64,000 nucleotides of DNA, from the NCBI GenBank assembly GCA_004535785.1, contig SPIB01000001.1:1388175-1452174 (forward strand), written 5' to 3'. Positions within the stretch are counted from its first letter, which is position 1. Each line of letters begins with the position of its first letter. Positions 48,385 to 58,459 of this stretch are shown one piece after another. The notes beneath the pieces were generated by a model. It searched no databases and had not been told where the DNA came from. It worked only from the letters and a program-made list of their open reading frames with translations. The stretch comes from Gammaproteobacteria bacterium LSUCC0112 (lineage in GTDB: Bacteria > Pseudomonadota > Gammaproteobacteria > Pseudomonadales > Pseudohongiellaceae). The translations under genes were made by a program, and so were the position numbers.

Positions 48385-49137
48385 TCAGAAATACTCGAAG
48401 CTGATCAGTACGTTACGTGGTTCATCATTGTCATCGCGCAAATTGCTGATGCCATTGAATACCTGCAACCGTCGAGATGCCTGTTCATATCCAATATAAA
48501 TCGGATCGACAAACCAGCCTACGGCGCGCAACATGCCTGCCGGTCGGATAACAAAACAATGGATGTCATCAGACGCAGCATCACAGAGATGACTGTCTGT
48601 TTTTGTCAGGCTGATGCGGACTGTATCCAGACGGGAAGGCACCAACATGGCCGCAGATACCGGTTCTCCAGAGACCAACTGATCCCAGTGTTTGCGCACA
48701 AACGGATCAAATCCTGCGTCAACAACCACCGATTCCCGGTACGTCAGAAATTCTTCCCGATAGCGATTGCTGTCATGTGCCTGGAAACCGACCTTGATCA
48801 TCGCTGAGCGTGCGTCCTCTAAAAACTCGGTATTGATCCTTGCAGTGTTCCGGTAATCGATGTGTTCTATTTCAGGAGCGGTCAGCGATCGCGAATAATC
48901 GATGGTCTTCTCGGCAAACACACTGCCATCCGCACGGCGGTACTCAACACGGGTCGTCAGATCCAGATCGGGATCTTCGGCAAAATGGTATTCACGGTAA
49001 AGCACCTCCGACTTGTCGGGTGTCCACGCAGTCCCTATTGCCCACAGATTGTTTTCAGCGGTATCTGCATATCCGGACTGCCACAACAGTCCGGTGATCA
49101 CAACGAAGCTTTGAATCAGAGACTTGAGTGTTTTCAT
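48385..49137 (-). CDS. Exported protein of unknown function, end of the sigma-factor-linked operon
   Basis: A 250-residue protein with a signal peptide (LIQSFVVITGLLWQSGYA). The mature part looks soluble and beta-rich, with many Arg/Asp/Tyr residues. It has two Cys in LCDAASDDIHCFV that could form a disulfide, and GMLRAVGWFVDPIYIGYE near the end. I do not recognise the family. The ATG at 49137 overlaps the cfa stop as ATGA, so it is translationally coupled to the lipid-modifying enzyme. A longer open frame to 49257 runs inside cfa and is not credible. Confidence 0.8.
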   Translation of the reverse strand: MKTLKSLIQSFVVITGLLWQSGYADTAENNLWAIGTAWTPDKSEVLYREYHFAEDPDLDLTTRVEYRRADGSVFAEKTIDYSRSLTAPEIEHIDYRNTARINTEFLEDARSAMIKVGFQAHDSNRYREEFLTYRESVVVDAGFDPFVRKHWDQLVSGEPVSAAMLVPSRLDTVRISLTKTDSHLCDAASDDIHCFVIRPAGMLRAVGWFVDPIYIGYEQASRRLQVFNGISNLRDDNDEPRNVLISFEYF

Positions 49138-50468
49138 TTGGGTATCCTGGCATGTAATGCCTGCATGCGATGCTGAGGCTTGGCCATAACAATCTGCGCG
49201 GTATGGATGACACGTTCCATAAAGCCTCCCTGACAATATGCGAGGTAATAGTCCCACATGCGGATAAAGTCAGGACCAAACCCTTGCGCCTGAATATCAC
49301 GGACTTTGCCTAAAAACGTTTTTCGCCAACGTTCCAGCGTCATCGCGTAATCGCGAGTGATGTCCTCCAGTCCCACAATCTGCAGATCGGTATTTTTGGC
49401 GACATGTGCCGCAATCACACTGTTGCTTGGCAGGCAGCCGCCCGGGAAAATGTAGCGTTGAATAAAATCCACCGTGCGTTTGGCTGATTCGTAGCGTTGA
49501 TCCGAAATCGTAATGGCCTGTATCAACATCAGGCCGTCCGGTTTCAGCAATGATGAGCATTTTTCGAAATAGTTGGCAAAGTACTCGTGGCCCACCGCTT
49601 CAATCATTTCGATTGAAACCAGCTTGTCGTACTTGCCAGTAAGATCACGATAGTCTTTTAGCAACAGTTCAACTTTGCCTTCCAGTCCTTCTGCTTTAAC
49701 ACGTTCACTGGCGTGGTTGTATTGCTCTTGCGAGATCGTGGTTGTTGTGACTTTGCAACCATAATGCCGTGCTGCATGAATAGCCATGGACCCCCAGCCC
49801 GTGCCGATTTCAATCAAATGGTCACCGGGTTTCAGTTGCAGTCGTTCACAAATATGGTTGAGTTTGTTGATTGAGGCTTCGTGTAAAGTCTGCTGCTCGT
49901 CACGAAAGATGGCAGATGAATACATCATGGTCGGATCAAGAAATGTGGCAAAAAATTCATTGCTCAGATCGTAATGTGCCGCAATATTTTTGCGAGAACC
50001 AGCAATCGTGTTGCGGTTGCGCAGATGCATGATTTTGTCCATGAATCGGGCGATTGCTGCTTTGCCGCCATCGAGTGCATCCAGCATACTCATATTACTG
50101 ACCATAATGCGCACCAGCGTCACCAGATCCGGTGTATGCCAGTGTTGTTGCATGTAGGATTCTCCCCCGCCGATACTGCCGTTAAAGGCGACTGCCGGGT
50201 AAAAGGCCGGGTGGGAAACAATGACGTGCGCAGTGAGCGCCTCCGTGTTGGTTTCACCAAAGCTGTGCACTGCGGTGCCTTCATCAATCACAATTCTGCC
50301 TGAGCGAATCTGCGACAGTTTTCTGAACAACAGGTGTCGCGCAAGGCGCTGAAGACGCGTTGCCGCGCTCATAAAATGTTCAACAGGTGAGGCGACGTCA
50401 ACATCCGTGGTTTGTTGACGCGCTGCGGTTTGAACTGCACCAGTTTGACGATTCCCCGGTGATTTCAT
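49134..50468 (-). CDS. cfa: Cyclopropane-fatty-acyl-phospholipid synthase family
   Basis: A 444-residue SAM-dependent methyltransferase of the CFA synthase family that converts unsaturated phospholipid acyl chains at the membrane. The N-domain contains NGSIGGGESYMQQHW. The catalytic domain has IAAHYDLSNEFFATFLDPTMMYSSA (in pieces), SAM site LIEIGTGWGSMAIHAA, MIEAVGHEYFANYF and FIQRYIFPGGCLPS, typical for the family. Its ATG overlaps the DUF1365 stop. CFA synthases of this type are known members of RpoE/ChrR singlet-oxygen regulons, in agreement with the neighbouring sigma factor. Confidence 0.93.
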   Translation of the reverse strand: MKSPGNRQTGAVQTAARQQTTDVDVASPVEHFMSAATRLQRLARHLLFRKLSQIRSGRIVIDEGTAVHSFGETNTEALTAHVIVSHPAFYPAVAFNGSIGGGESYMQQHWHTPDLVTLVRIMVSNMSMLDALDGGKAAIARFMDKIMHLRNRNTIAGSRKNIAAHYDLSNEFFATFLDPTMMYSSAIFRDEQQTLHEASINKLNHICERLQLKPGDHLIEIGTGWGSMAIHAARHYGCKVTTTTISQEQYNHASERVKAEGLEGKVELLLKDYRDLTGKYDKLVSIEMIEAVGHEYFANYFEKCSSLLKPDGLMLIQAITISDQRYESAKRTVDFIQRYIFPGGCLPSNSVIAAHVAKNTDLQIVGLEDITRDYAMTLERWRKTFLGKVRDIQAQGFGPDFIRMWDYYLAYCQGGFMERVIHTAQIVMAKPQHRMQALHARIPK

Positions 50469-51235
50469 GATGATTTGTCTCTCTGTGTTTTAGCGGGTGG
50501 AACATAAGCAGGGTGTGCCACAAAGGGTACCCTTTTTACAAATAACTTCAGCGCCTGCCAGTAAATGGCGATGAGCACCTGAACGGTCATCAGCGGATAC
50601 GTCAGCAGTATACGATTCAGATTGCCTTGCGAAATTGTCTGCTTTTGCAATGACAGACTGGCATTAAAAACCTGGCGATTGTGTTGCCAGTTTTGCAGGT
50701 TGATATTCAATCGCTGATCCGTGGCTGAACTACGCCAATGATAGGTCATGTCCATGGGCATAAAAGGCGACACGTGCATCTGTTTTTCAAAGTTAAAAAC
50801 AGCGGCATGCGTTTGGTTGCCGGGGATGACGTAGTGTGTGCTTTCCCCCCACGGCGTATTGGTGACCTCTGCCACAACAAAACGTAGCTCAGCGGTTTTG
50901 TTGAACACGTAATAGCAACTTATCGGGTTGACCAGATACCCGAAGTAACGCAGGTTGGTCAGCAAGCATACCGCGCCATCCGGGCGTTCACCCGTGGACT
51001 GATAGACACAATCGAGTACTGCCTGCTTCAGATCAGGTGTTGCGGGATTAAGAAAGTCTTTGCGGCGGAACCAGGCCAGTGCGGGTTTGCGTGCCGACCA
51101 GCACCACGATTTGTTAAAGACGGTTTCAAGCTCATCCAGATCGAGGTACATCATAAACACGCGGTAACTGAAGTGATGCAGTACCGGTTGCAAGCGTCGA
51201 TGCCTCACAATGCCAGTGTAGATGGCGCTGTTCAT
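50465..51235 (-). CDS. DUF1365 protein
   Basis: A 256-residue protein of the DUF1365 family, recognisable from YTGIVRHRRLQPVLHHFSYRVFMMYLDLDEL (in pieces), LLTNLRYFGYLVNPISCYYVF, VAEVTNTPWGESTHYVI and VSPFMPMDMTYHW. A hydrophobic stretch near the C-terminus (LLTYPLMTVQVLIAIYW) may bind membrane. The family regularly accompanies CFA synthase and the SDR gene in RpoE/ChrR regulons; its biochemical role is unknown. Start and stop overlap with both neighbours (ATGA), giving a tightly coupled operon. Confidence 0.92.
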   Translation of the reverse strand: MNSAIYTGIVRHRRLQPVLHHFSYRVFMMYLDLDELETVFNKSWCWSARKPALAWFRRKDFLNPATPDLKQAVLDCVYQSTGERPDGAVCLLTNLRYFGYLVNPISCYYVFNKTAELRFVVAEVTNTPWGESTHYVIPGNQTHAAVFNFEKQMHVSPFMPMDMTYHWRSSATDQRLNINLQNWQHNRQVFNASLSLQKQTISQGNLNRILLTYPLMTVQVLIAIYWQALKLFVKRVPFVAHPAYVPPAKTQRDKSS

Positions 51236-52035
51236 CCCGCTGATTTCCTCTTGACGGTCTTGTCGGTCTGACGTTTTTTGCTGATCTGACGGTACCAGAC
51301 AGATTTGAACAATTGTGCCAATCGCAATACCGCGGTCAGTCTGCCGGGGAAATTGTATTCGAGGGGTCGACGTTCAAGCGCGTTTGCCATGCGCCTTGCT
51401 GCATTGTCTGCGTCCATTTCAAACGGCATGGGAAAATCGTTGGCGGCGGTCATGGGTGTGGTGACAAATCCGGGATTTATCACCGTAACGTCCATGACGT
51501 CGCTGAAATCAGTTCGCACGGAATGCAGCAGATAACGTGCTGCAGCTTTAGATGCGCCGTAGGCTTCGGCGCGGGGGAATCCGATAAATGCAGCGAGACT
51601 GCAGACCCCGGCAACATGGGGTCTTGCCCCGGCAGCTTTCAGCAGCGGGAGCGCTGCATTGATTGAGTGGATAAACCCAAAAAAGTTGACGTCCATCACC
51701 CGATGGAAAAGCGCAGGATCAAGAAAACTTTTATTGATGTACTCGCAGGTCCCGGCATTCAAAATGACCAGATCCAGATGCGGAACAAGTGTAAACAACG
51801 CCTCGCTAGTGGCGTTGATAGCGTCAGCGTCCGTCACATCAAATGGCAGGCAACTGATACTTCCGGGTAAGGCAGCAGCGGCGTCGCGGACCTCATGGAG
51901 CTTGTCTGCTGTGCGCCCGCTGATGACCACGTGCTGCCCGTGGCCTGCATAGTGCAAGGCGAGGGCGCGACCAATCCCTGAGCCAGCGCCAGTTATCCAG
52001 ACATATTTAACGTTGTTGATGTTGTTGTCAGTCAA
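51232..52035 (-). CDS. Short-chain dehydrogenase/reductase
   Basis: About 267 residues with the classic SDR fold. The NAD(P) loop VWITGAGSGIGRALA is near the N-terminus. LVILNAGTC is the NNAG-type motif, and CSLAAFIGFPRAEAYGASKAA has the catalytic Ser, Tyr and Lys. NPGFVTTPMTA is the C-terminal signature. The TTG at 52035 has GAGG 6 nt upstream and is a better start than the TTG at 52065, which directly abuts the previous stop. The C-terminus is basic. The substrate is probably lipid-related given cfa downstream. Confidence 0.88.
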   Translation of the reverse strand: MTDNNINNVKYVWITGAGSGIGRALALHYAGHGQHVVISGRTADKLHEVRDAAAALPGSISCLPFDVTDADAINATSEALFTLVPHLDLVILNAGTCEYINKSFLDPALFHRVMDVNFFGFIHSINAALPLLKAAGARPHVAGVCSLAAFIGFPRAEAYGASKAAARYLLHSVRTDFSDVMDVTVINPGFVTTPMTAANDFPMPFEMDADNAARRMANALERRPLEYNFPGRLTAVLRLAQLFKSVWYRQISKKRQTDKTVKRKSAG

Positions 52036-52065
52036 GTGGGACCTCGGTGGAAAAGAGGCAAACAA

Positions 52066-52524
52066 TTATGCACTTAATCGATTATTGATGTAGCGGATCA
52101 CTGAACCAAGCACCGGTACATGCTGGTACAACATCGCGCCAAGATCAAAGAAATCTTCGTGGTAGTAGATTCGGTCAGTAAATCGAATCAGCGTGACGCC
52201 GCGGACGTGTACCGGATTTCCGCCATTCAAACTCGAGTGACTGAATGTCATCTGCCAGACAATGGTGGCCGTATTCTCACCAATCTGCTCTTCGAGGTAG
52301 TCAAATTTGATGTGTTTGGTACTGGCATACAGACTGCGCAAATAGTTTTTGACGGCCAACCGACCATGCAGTGCGTGTGCCGGGTCCCGGAATTCCACGT
52401 CCTGCGTATAGACACGCTGGATATTCTCCAGCGCCGGGATGCCCGGACTGCGGTAGAAGTCCTTGAAGTCGTTCAGTAAAGCAGCGCGCAAATTGTCGCT
52501 GACTGAATTCATTTCGGTGGCCAT
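52066..52524 (-). CDS. NTF2-like (SnoaL-type) protein
   Basis: A 152-residue protein with the nuclear-transport-factor-2-like cone fold pattern. It has an N-terminal helical part, FYRSPGIPALENIQRVYTQDVEFRDPAHALHG (in pieces), KNYLRSLYASTKHIKFDY, TATIVWQMTF, and VHVRGVTLIRFTDRIYYHEDFFDLGAMLYQHVPVLG at the end. The family includes small enzymes and binding proteins. It is the first gene of the five-gene operon and lies downstream of a TGATCC promoter. Confidence 0.83.
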   Translation of the reverse strand: MATEMNSVSDNLRAALLNDFKDFYRSPGIPALENIQRVYTQDVEFRDPAHALHGRLAVKNYLRSLYASTKHIKFDYLEEQIGENTATIVWQMTFSHSSLNGGNPVHVRGVTLIRFTDRIYYHEDFFDLGAMLYQHVPVLGSVIRYINNRLSA

Positions 52525-52562
52525 TTGGTTTGACTCTTGAAGTAAGCGTATGCTGATAGGGC

Positions 52563-52592
52563 TTAATACGGCAGCTGCAATCAGCTGGATCA
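52563..52592 (-). promoter_or_regulatory. Probable ECF-sigma promoter of the NTF2/SDR/DUF1365/cfa operon
   Basis: On the minus strand TGATCC (52592-52587) is followed after exactly 18 bp by TATTAA (52568-52563). TGATCC is the -35 box known for ECF11 RpoE regulons in other bacteria. The first gene starts about 38 bp downstream. Confidence 0.72.
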
Positions 52593-52616
52593 GAACGCTC
52601 GGGTGCGTCTAGTCGG

Positions 52617-52646
52617 TGATCCGAGCAAGAAGGTCTTGCGTATAAT
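52617..52646 (+). promoter_or_regulatory. Probable ECF-sigma promoter of rpoE-chrR
   Basis: TGATCC at 52617-52622, 18-bp spacer, TATAAT at 52641-52646. The spacer length equals that of the divergent promoter. Transcription would start near 52653, inside the longest open frame of rpoE, so the in-frame ATG at 52649 is unlikely to be used from this promoter. Confidence 0.72.
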
Positions 52647-52699
52647 AGATGTCTACCAACAAAATTACGGTAATTGTAGACGCGCTAACCGGAATCCAC

Positions 52700-53305
52700 G
52701 TGGATAACAATGACGATATGGACAGTGTAGCAACACAACTAACCCGCAGTACCGTGCCCGATGCATGGGCTGAGAACGTCCGTCTGGTCGCGGTGAAACG
52801 CGACAGAGCAGCTTTTCAGCTGCTGTATAAGCACTTCACGCCACTGATTCGTGCCTTCCTGCTGAAAAGCATGGGTTCAGGGGCGAATCGGGCTGAAGCT
52901 GAAGAAATTACGCAAGAAGTATTGATCAAGGTGTGGAACAAGGCTGCATCATTTAACCCGGCAAAGGCCAGTGTGAATACTTGGATATTCACGATTGCGC
53001 GGAACACCCGTATTGATTTTATCCGGCGAAATGATCGCAACAACCGCGAGATTGATATCGAGGACATCTGGCATGAAGCTGAGTCTCCTGAGCCCTTGGT
53101 CGACATGCAGCAACGTCGCGCAGAGCAGGTTATCAAGCAAGCCATGGCGACACTGCCGGAAGAACAGGTTCAGGTGCTTTACAAGGCATTTATGGAGGGT
53201 AAGTCGCATAACGAGGTTGCGGAGGAGCTGGGGTTGCCGCTCGGTACCGTGAAATCACGCATTCGCTTGGCTCTCAACAAGATGCAGATACTGATAGACC
53301 GATAG
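52700..53305 (+). CDS. rpoE: ECF RNA polymerase sigma factor (RpoE/ECF11 type)
   Basis: A group 4 sigma factor of about 200 residues. Region 2 runs from LIRAFLLKSMG through EAEEITQEVLIKVWNKAASFNPAKASVNTWIFTIARNTRIDFIRR (in pieces). Region 4 is LPEEQVQVLYKAFMEGKSHNEVAEELGLPLGTVKSRIRLALNKM (in pieces), including the helix-turn-helix. The following gene is a ChrR anti-sigma factor, which fixes the subtype: response to singlet oxygen. The start is uncertain: GTG 52700 has a weak GGAA site, ATG 52718 is an alternative, and ATG 52649 falls on the promoter. Confidence 0.92.
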   Translation: MDNNDDMDSVATQLTRSTVPDAWAENVRLVAVKRDRAAFQLLYKHFTPLIRAFLLKSMGSGANRAEAEEITQEVLIKVWNKAASFNPAKASVNTWIFTIARNTRIDFIRRNDRNNREIDIEDIWHEAESPEPLVDMQQRRAEQVIKQAMATLPEEQVQVLYKAFMEGKSHNEVAEELGLPLGTVKSRIRLALNKMQILIDR

Positions 53306-53356
53306 TCAACCGACAAACAAGCTCTCACAGGCTGATTAAACTTTTCAGGTAATAAA

Positions 53357-54040
53357 ATGGTCTCTTTTCATCCAGACTCAAAATTTTTGACAGACTTTGC
53401 CGCGGGCAGTCTGGCATTGTCAGAAGCTGTGTGTGTTGCAGCTCACCTTGAATTTTGCGGTAAATGCCGCGCGCACGTGCAACAGCTCAGTGATGTTGCT
53501 GCTCAGATGATGGCCAGGCTGGAGCCAGTTGTTGAAGACGACGATGGCTTCGACAGTCTGATGCAGCGTATTGATGCTGCTGAGCTGGCGCCTCAAGTCA
53601 GTGCGCCCCGGGTCACCAGGCCAGCGTTGGCGTCGAGTGGTATTCCATACGTCGTAGAAAAGCTGGCCGGCGGAAGCCTGCAGGCATTGAACTGGGTCAA
53701 GCTGGGGGGGTCGCTGCGAATCGCGCCCATGGATGTGGGTTGCAGTCGTCGTCAGACAGCTATTTATGACATCAAAGCGGGGCGTCCGATGCCTGAGCAC
53801 GAACACCGTGGTGAGGAAATTACCGTATTGTTGAAGGGAAGTTTCTCGGATGCGGATGGTAAATATGTGCGCGGCGATTTTGTGGTCAGGCATGCAGGCG
53901 AGCGTCATCAACCGACCGCGACACTGGATACCGATTGTATTTGTCTCGTCAGTCTTGAGCAGCCGGTGAAGCCGAGTTCGTGGTGGTATCGGTTGATGGA
54001 GCCGTTTGTGCAATATCGGTTGTCGGGGTTTAATTACTGA
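53357..54040 (+). CDS. chrR: ChrR-type zinc anti-sigma factor with cupin domain
   Basis: A 227-residue regulator. The N-terminal zinc anti-sigma domain has SFHPDSKFL and HLEFCGKC (HxxxCxxC), which bind Zn and hold RpoE inactive. The C-terminal cupin barrel contains MPEHEHRGEEITVLLKGSFSDADGKYVRGDF (in pieces) and HAGERHQPTA, the metal-site residues that in ChrR are needed for release of the sigma factor after singlet oxygen. It lies 51 bp after rpoE and ends shortly before a rho-independent terminator, so the pair forms its own transcript. Confidence 0.93.
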   Translation: MVSFHPDSKFLTDFAAGSLALSEAVCVAAHLEFCGKCRAHVQQLSDVAAQMMARLEPVVEDDDGFDSLMQRIDAAELAPQVSAPRVTRPALASSGIPYVVEKLAGGSLQALNWVKLGGSLRIAPMDVGCSRRQTAIYDIKAGRPMPEHEHRGEEITVLLKGSFSDADGKYVRGDFVVRHAGERHQPTATLDTDCICLVSLEQPVKPSSWWYRLMEPFVQYRLSGFNY

Positions 54041-54065
54041 GGCTGACGGTCAAGCGTGATTCAAG

Positions 54066-54096
54066 AATGGCGGCCAAGGTGGTCGCCATTTTTTTT
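54066..54096 (+). terminator. Rho-independent terminator of rpoE-chrR
   Basis: A perfect 7-bp stem (AATGGCG/CGCCATT, 54066-54072 with 54084-54090) with an 11-base loop is followed by a T run to 54096. It begins 26 bp after the chrR stop. Confidence 0.85.
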
Positions 54097-54106
54097 GTCT
54101 GTGTAT

Positions 54107-54192
54107 AGCCCGGCGGGAACCGGGGCATTCCTCGGAACGACGCCTGTGGCGTCATTATTGTTCCTCGCTCATGCCCCGGTTCCCGCCGGGCT
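54107..54192 (-). repeat. Palindromic element, copy E
   Basis: The perfect 22-bp arms are 54107-54128 and 54171-54192. The core, read on the minus strand, is GAGCGA, GGAAC, AATAAT, the inner hairpin GACGCC-ACA-GGCGTC, GTTCC, GAGGAA. GGAAC pairs with GTTCC, a further compensated version of the middle helix. It lies 11 bp past the chrR terminator. Together with copy F it fills the 54041-54354 spacer. Confidence 0.9.
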
Positions 54193-54288
54193 TATGCCGG
54201 ACTCTGGGGTGGCGACGCCTTTGGCGTCTGTATTGTCCTTCGCACATGCCCCAGCCTGCGCCGGGCTTTTGGCAGACTCTGAGGTGGC
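54184..54288 (-). repeat. Palindromic element, copy F (damaged), within a 75-bp tandem duplication
   Basis: The damaged core lies at 54204-54254. Read on the minus strand it shows GTGCGA, AGGAC, AATACA and the inner hairpin GACGCC-AAA-GGCGTC, but the GTCCT-GAGGAA side is missing. Only a 6-bp outer pair (CTGGGG/CCCCAG) remains. Flanking 30-bp direct repeats, 54184-54213 and 54259-54288, match at 26 of 30 positions, showing that F arose as part of a 75-bp tandem duplication of the right end of E. Confidence 0.8.
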
Positions 54289-54354
54289 AATCAGAGATAG
54301 CGATGCGTGAGTGTGTGGGGCATAATTTTGCGCTTTACGGGGAGCAGGAAAATT

Positions 54355-54978
54355 ATGACCGCACATCGTCCAGTGTATGAAAAAAGTGATGTTGAGGTGC
54401 TGGAACGGCATCGGGTTTTTCAGGGGTTTTTTGCGGTTGATAAACTGATCTTGCGTCATCGGCTATACGCGGGGGGCTGGAGTCCGGCGTTTACCCGTGA
54501 GCTGTTCTTGCGTGGCCGGGCAGCGGGCGTGTTGCTGTATGATCCGGCACGCGATCATGTTGTGCTGGTGGAGCAATTCCGCGTTGGCATGCTCAATGCC
54601 GAGCAGCAGAGCCCCTGGGCGCTGGAGTTGGTCGCGGGTATGGTGGATGCGGGTGAATCACCGCAGGCAATGGCCGGGCGCGAAGTGTTGGAAGAAACCG
54701 GGCTGACAATCGGTCAGTCAGAGTTCATTTGTGAATACTATAATAGTCCGGGAGGGTGCGATGAGCGCATCAGCCTGTTTTATGCCGAGGTCGACTCCAC
54801 AAACGCCGCTGGTGTGCATGGTTTACCCGAGGAAAACGAAGATATTCGTGTGGTCGTGATACCCAGAAAACTGGCCATCTCAGCCATGCAGCAAGGTTTG
54901 ATCAATAATGCCATGGCGATTATCGCGCTGCAGTGGCTACAGATCAGAAAGATGGCGTCCGGAGCGGAGTCTGCTTGA
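54355..54978 (+). CDS. nudF: ADP-ribose pyrophosphatase (Nudix)
   Basis: A 207-residue Nudix hydrolase that splits ADP-ribose to AMP and ribose-5-P. The Nudix box is complete: GMVDAGESPQAMAGREVLEETGL fits GX5EX7REUXEEXGU (in pieces). YNSPGGCDERISLFYAEVD is the family-specific segment after the box. The ATG at 54355 follows AGGAAAATT. The gene starts the nudF-yqiB-cpdA-parE cluster known from enterobacteria and relatives, and its stop overlaps the next ATG (TGATG). Confidence 0.94.
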   Translation: MTAHRPVYEKSDVEVLERHRVFQGFFAVDKLILRHRLYAGGWSPAFTRELFLRGRAAGVLLYDPARDHVVLVEQFRVGMLNAEQQSPWALELVAGMVDAGESPQAMAGREVLEETGLTIGQSEFICEYYNSPGGCDERISLFYAEVDSTNAAGVHGLPEENEDIRVVVIPRKLAISAMQQGLINNAMAIIALQWLQIRKMASGAESA

Positions 54979-55529
54979 TGTACGAGTTCGAGTATTACGA
55001 GTTGGCAGTTCCGCCGCGATATCGCGTTGATCTTGCCGCGTACATGCAGACATGTGACGCCAATTATTGTCGTTTACTAAAGCTGGTACCTGCTCTAGAA
55101 TCGGGTAAACCTTCTTTTTCGGGTAATCTCCCGGTATCAGGCAGTTGCTGGGAGTTTGAGGCCAATGCCATCAAAGGCAGGGCTGGCAACAGAGCGATCA
55201 AAAAATCAAACAATAAAATGATCATTCGGGTTCGGCTGCTGGAGACGTTCCGATATACCAGCACACTTGAAATCAGCATCACTTACGGCTTTCCACGCTG
55301 GGCGCCGGCACCGGTGATGCTGGTGCGTATGTACCATGACGCGGCCACGGCTGAACCGCTGAGTTATCAGGGACATCGGCAGATACCGGCAAAAAGCCAT
55401 TTGCCCAATGCTGATATGTATCATCAGGACGAAAAGAGGCAGATCAACGAATTTCTAGCAGAGTGGTTGGGCTGGTGTTTACAGCCGGGTGTGGTCGCCA
55501 GGACGTCAGATTTTCTGTGTGTCGATTAA
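54978..55529 (+). CDS. yqiB: DUF1249 protein YqiB
   Basis: A 183-residue protein of the DUF1249 family, always found between nudF and cpdA in gammaproteobacteria. YMQTCDANYCRLLKLVPAL at the N-terminus, STLEISITYGFPRW and VRMYHDAATAEPLSYQGHR in the middle, and YHQDEKRQINEFLAEWLGWCL at the end are typical. Its role is unknown; the conserved position suggests a link to nucleotide signalling. Translation is coupled to nudF by TGATG. Confidence 0.93.
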   Translation: MYEFEYYELAVPPRYRVDLAAYMQTCDANYCRLLKLVPALESGKPSFSGNLPVSGSCWEFEANAIKGRAGNRAIKKSNNKMIIRVRLLETFRYTSTLEISITYGFPRWAPAPVMLVRMYHDAATAEPLSYQGHRQIPAKSHLPNADMYHQDEKRQINEFLAEWLGWCLQPGVVARTSDFLCVD

Positions 55530-55532
55530 ATT

Positions 55533-56357
55533 ATGCAGAAAGCTTCAAGGGAATTCAGAGAGAAACCGCTGCGCCTGATTCAGATCACCGATACACATCT
55601 GTACCGTGATCCGCGCGCTGTTCTGCTTGGGTTAAACACCCATGAAAGCTTTGAAAAAATCGTGGATCTGATAGCCCGCACCCGTGGCACACCGGATGTC
55701 ATTGTAGGCACTGGTGATATCGCCCAGGATGCCTCTCGGGAATCCTATCAGCGATTCGCAGAAATCGTGTCCAGATTGAATGCCCCGTTTTACTGGATTC
55801 CGGGCAATCACGATAACCGCAAGGTGATGTTAGCTCTGACCGATTATCCCAATGCATTTGATACACAACTGATTTTTGGCAACTGGCAAATCCTGATGCT
55901 GGATACCAGTTCGCCCGGGAATGTACACGGTGTGCTGTCAGACGCGGAACTGGCTCGCCTGCAGCAACAATTGTCTCAATTGCCGGCCGGTGTTCAACAC
56001 AGCATGATCTGCCTGCACCACAATCCTGTGCCGGGTACCGCCAGCTGGATGAGCGATATTGGTTTAAAAAATGCCGATGCCATGTTGGCAATTTTGAAGC
56101 AATATCCCGCGACAGTGCGTGCAGTGGTTTATGGACATATCCATCAAACACTCGACTTTGAGCACGAAGGATTCAGATTTTTTTGTACGCCGTCCACCTG
56201 CATTCAATTCAAGCCTTACGTCGAAGAATTTGCGCTGGACATGCTGGCGCCTGCTTACCGTTGGTTTGACCTGTATGCTGACGGCAGACTTGAGACAGCC
56301 GTTGAGCGTTTGCAGGATTATGTTATCAAGGTAGATATGAATGCCGGTGGCTATTAA
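55533..56357 (+). CDS. cpdA: 3',5'-cyclic-AMP phosphodiesterase
   Basis: A 274-residue class III phosphodiesterase (calcineurin-like). All five metallophosphatase blocks are visible: QITDTHLY, VGTGDIAQDAS, WIPGNHDN, CLHHNPV and VYGHIHQ. It hydrolyses cAMP in the cytoplasm and so tunes CRP-dependent genes. It starts 3 bp after the yqiB stop. In E. coli yqiA lies between cpdA and parE; here yqiA is absent and parE follows after 36 bp. Confidence 0.95.
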   Translation: MQKASREFREKPLRLIQITDTHLYRDPRAVLLGLNTHESFEKIVDLIARTRGTPDVIVGTGDIAQDASRESYQRFAEIVSRLNAPFYWIPGNHDNRKVMLALTDYPNAFDTQLIFGNWQILMLDTSSPGNVHGVLSDAELARLQQQLSQLPAGVQHSMICLHHNPVPGTASWMSDIGLKNADAMLAILKQYPATVRAVVYGHIHQTLDFEHEGFRFFCTPSTCIQFKPYVEEFALDMLAPAYRWFDLYADGRLETAVERLQDYVIKVDMNAGGY

Positions 56358-58313
<1,956 letters not shown>

Positions 58314-58459
58314 GTATTTGACGATCGCACCACGATTGCCTGCGGCAGTCCACAATCCCGACCAGACAAACTGAAATGCCGCCAGGTCGACATTATTTAT
58401 TCGTCCTGATAGCTTACCGTGCGGAAGTTCACTACGATTCTTGGAAAGGAGATCCTGCT

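Noticed and set aside
49138-49257. Upstream extension of the exported protein gene at 48385
   Set aside because: It lies inside cfa and would bury the signal peptide; the ATGA overlap at 49137 is the normal operon arrangement.
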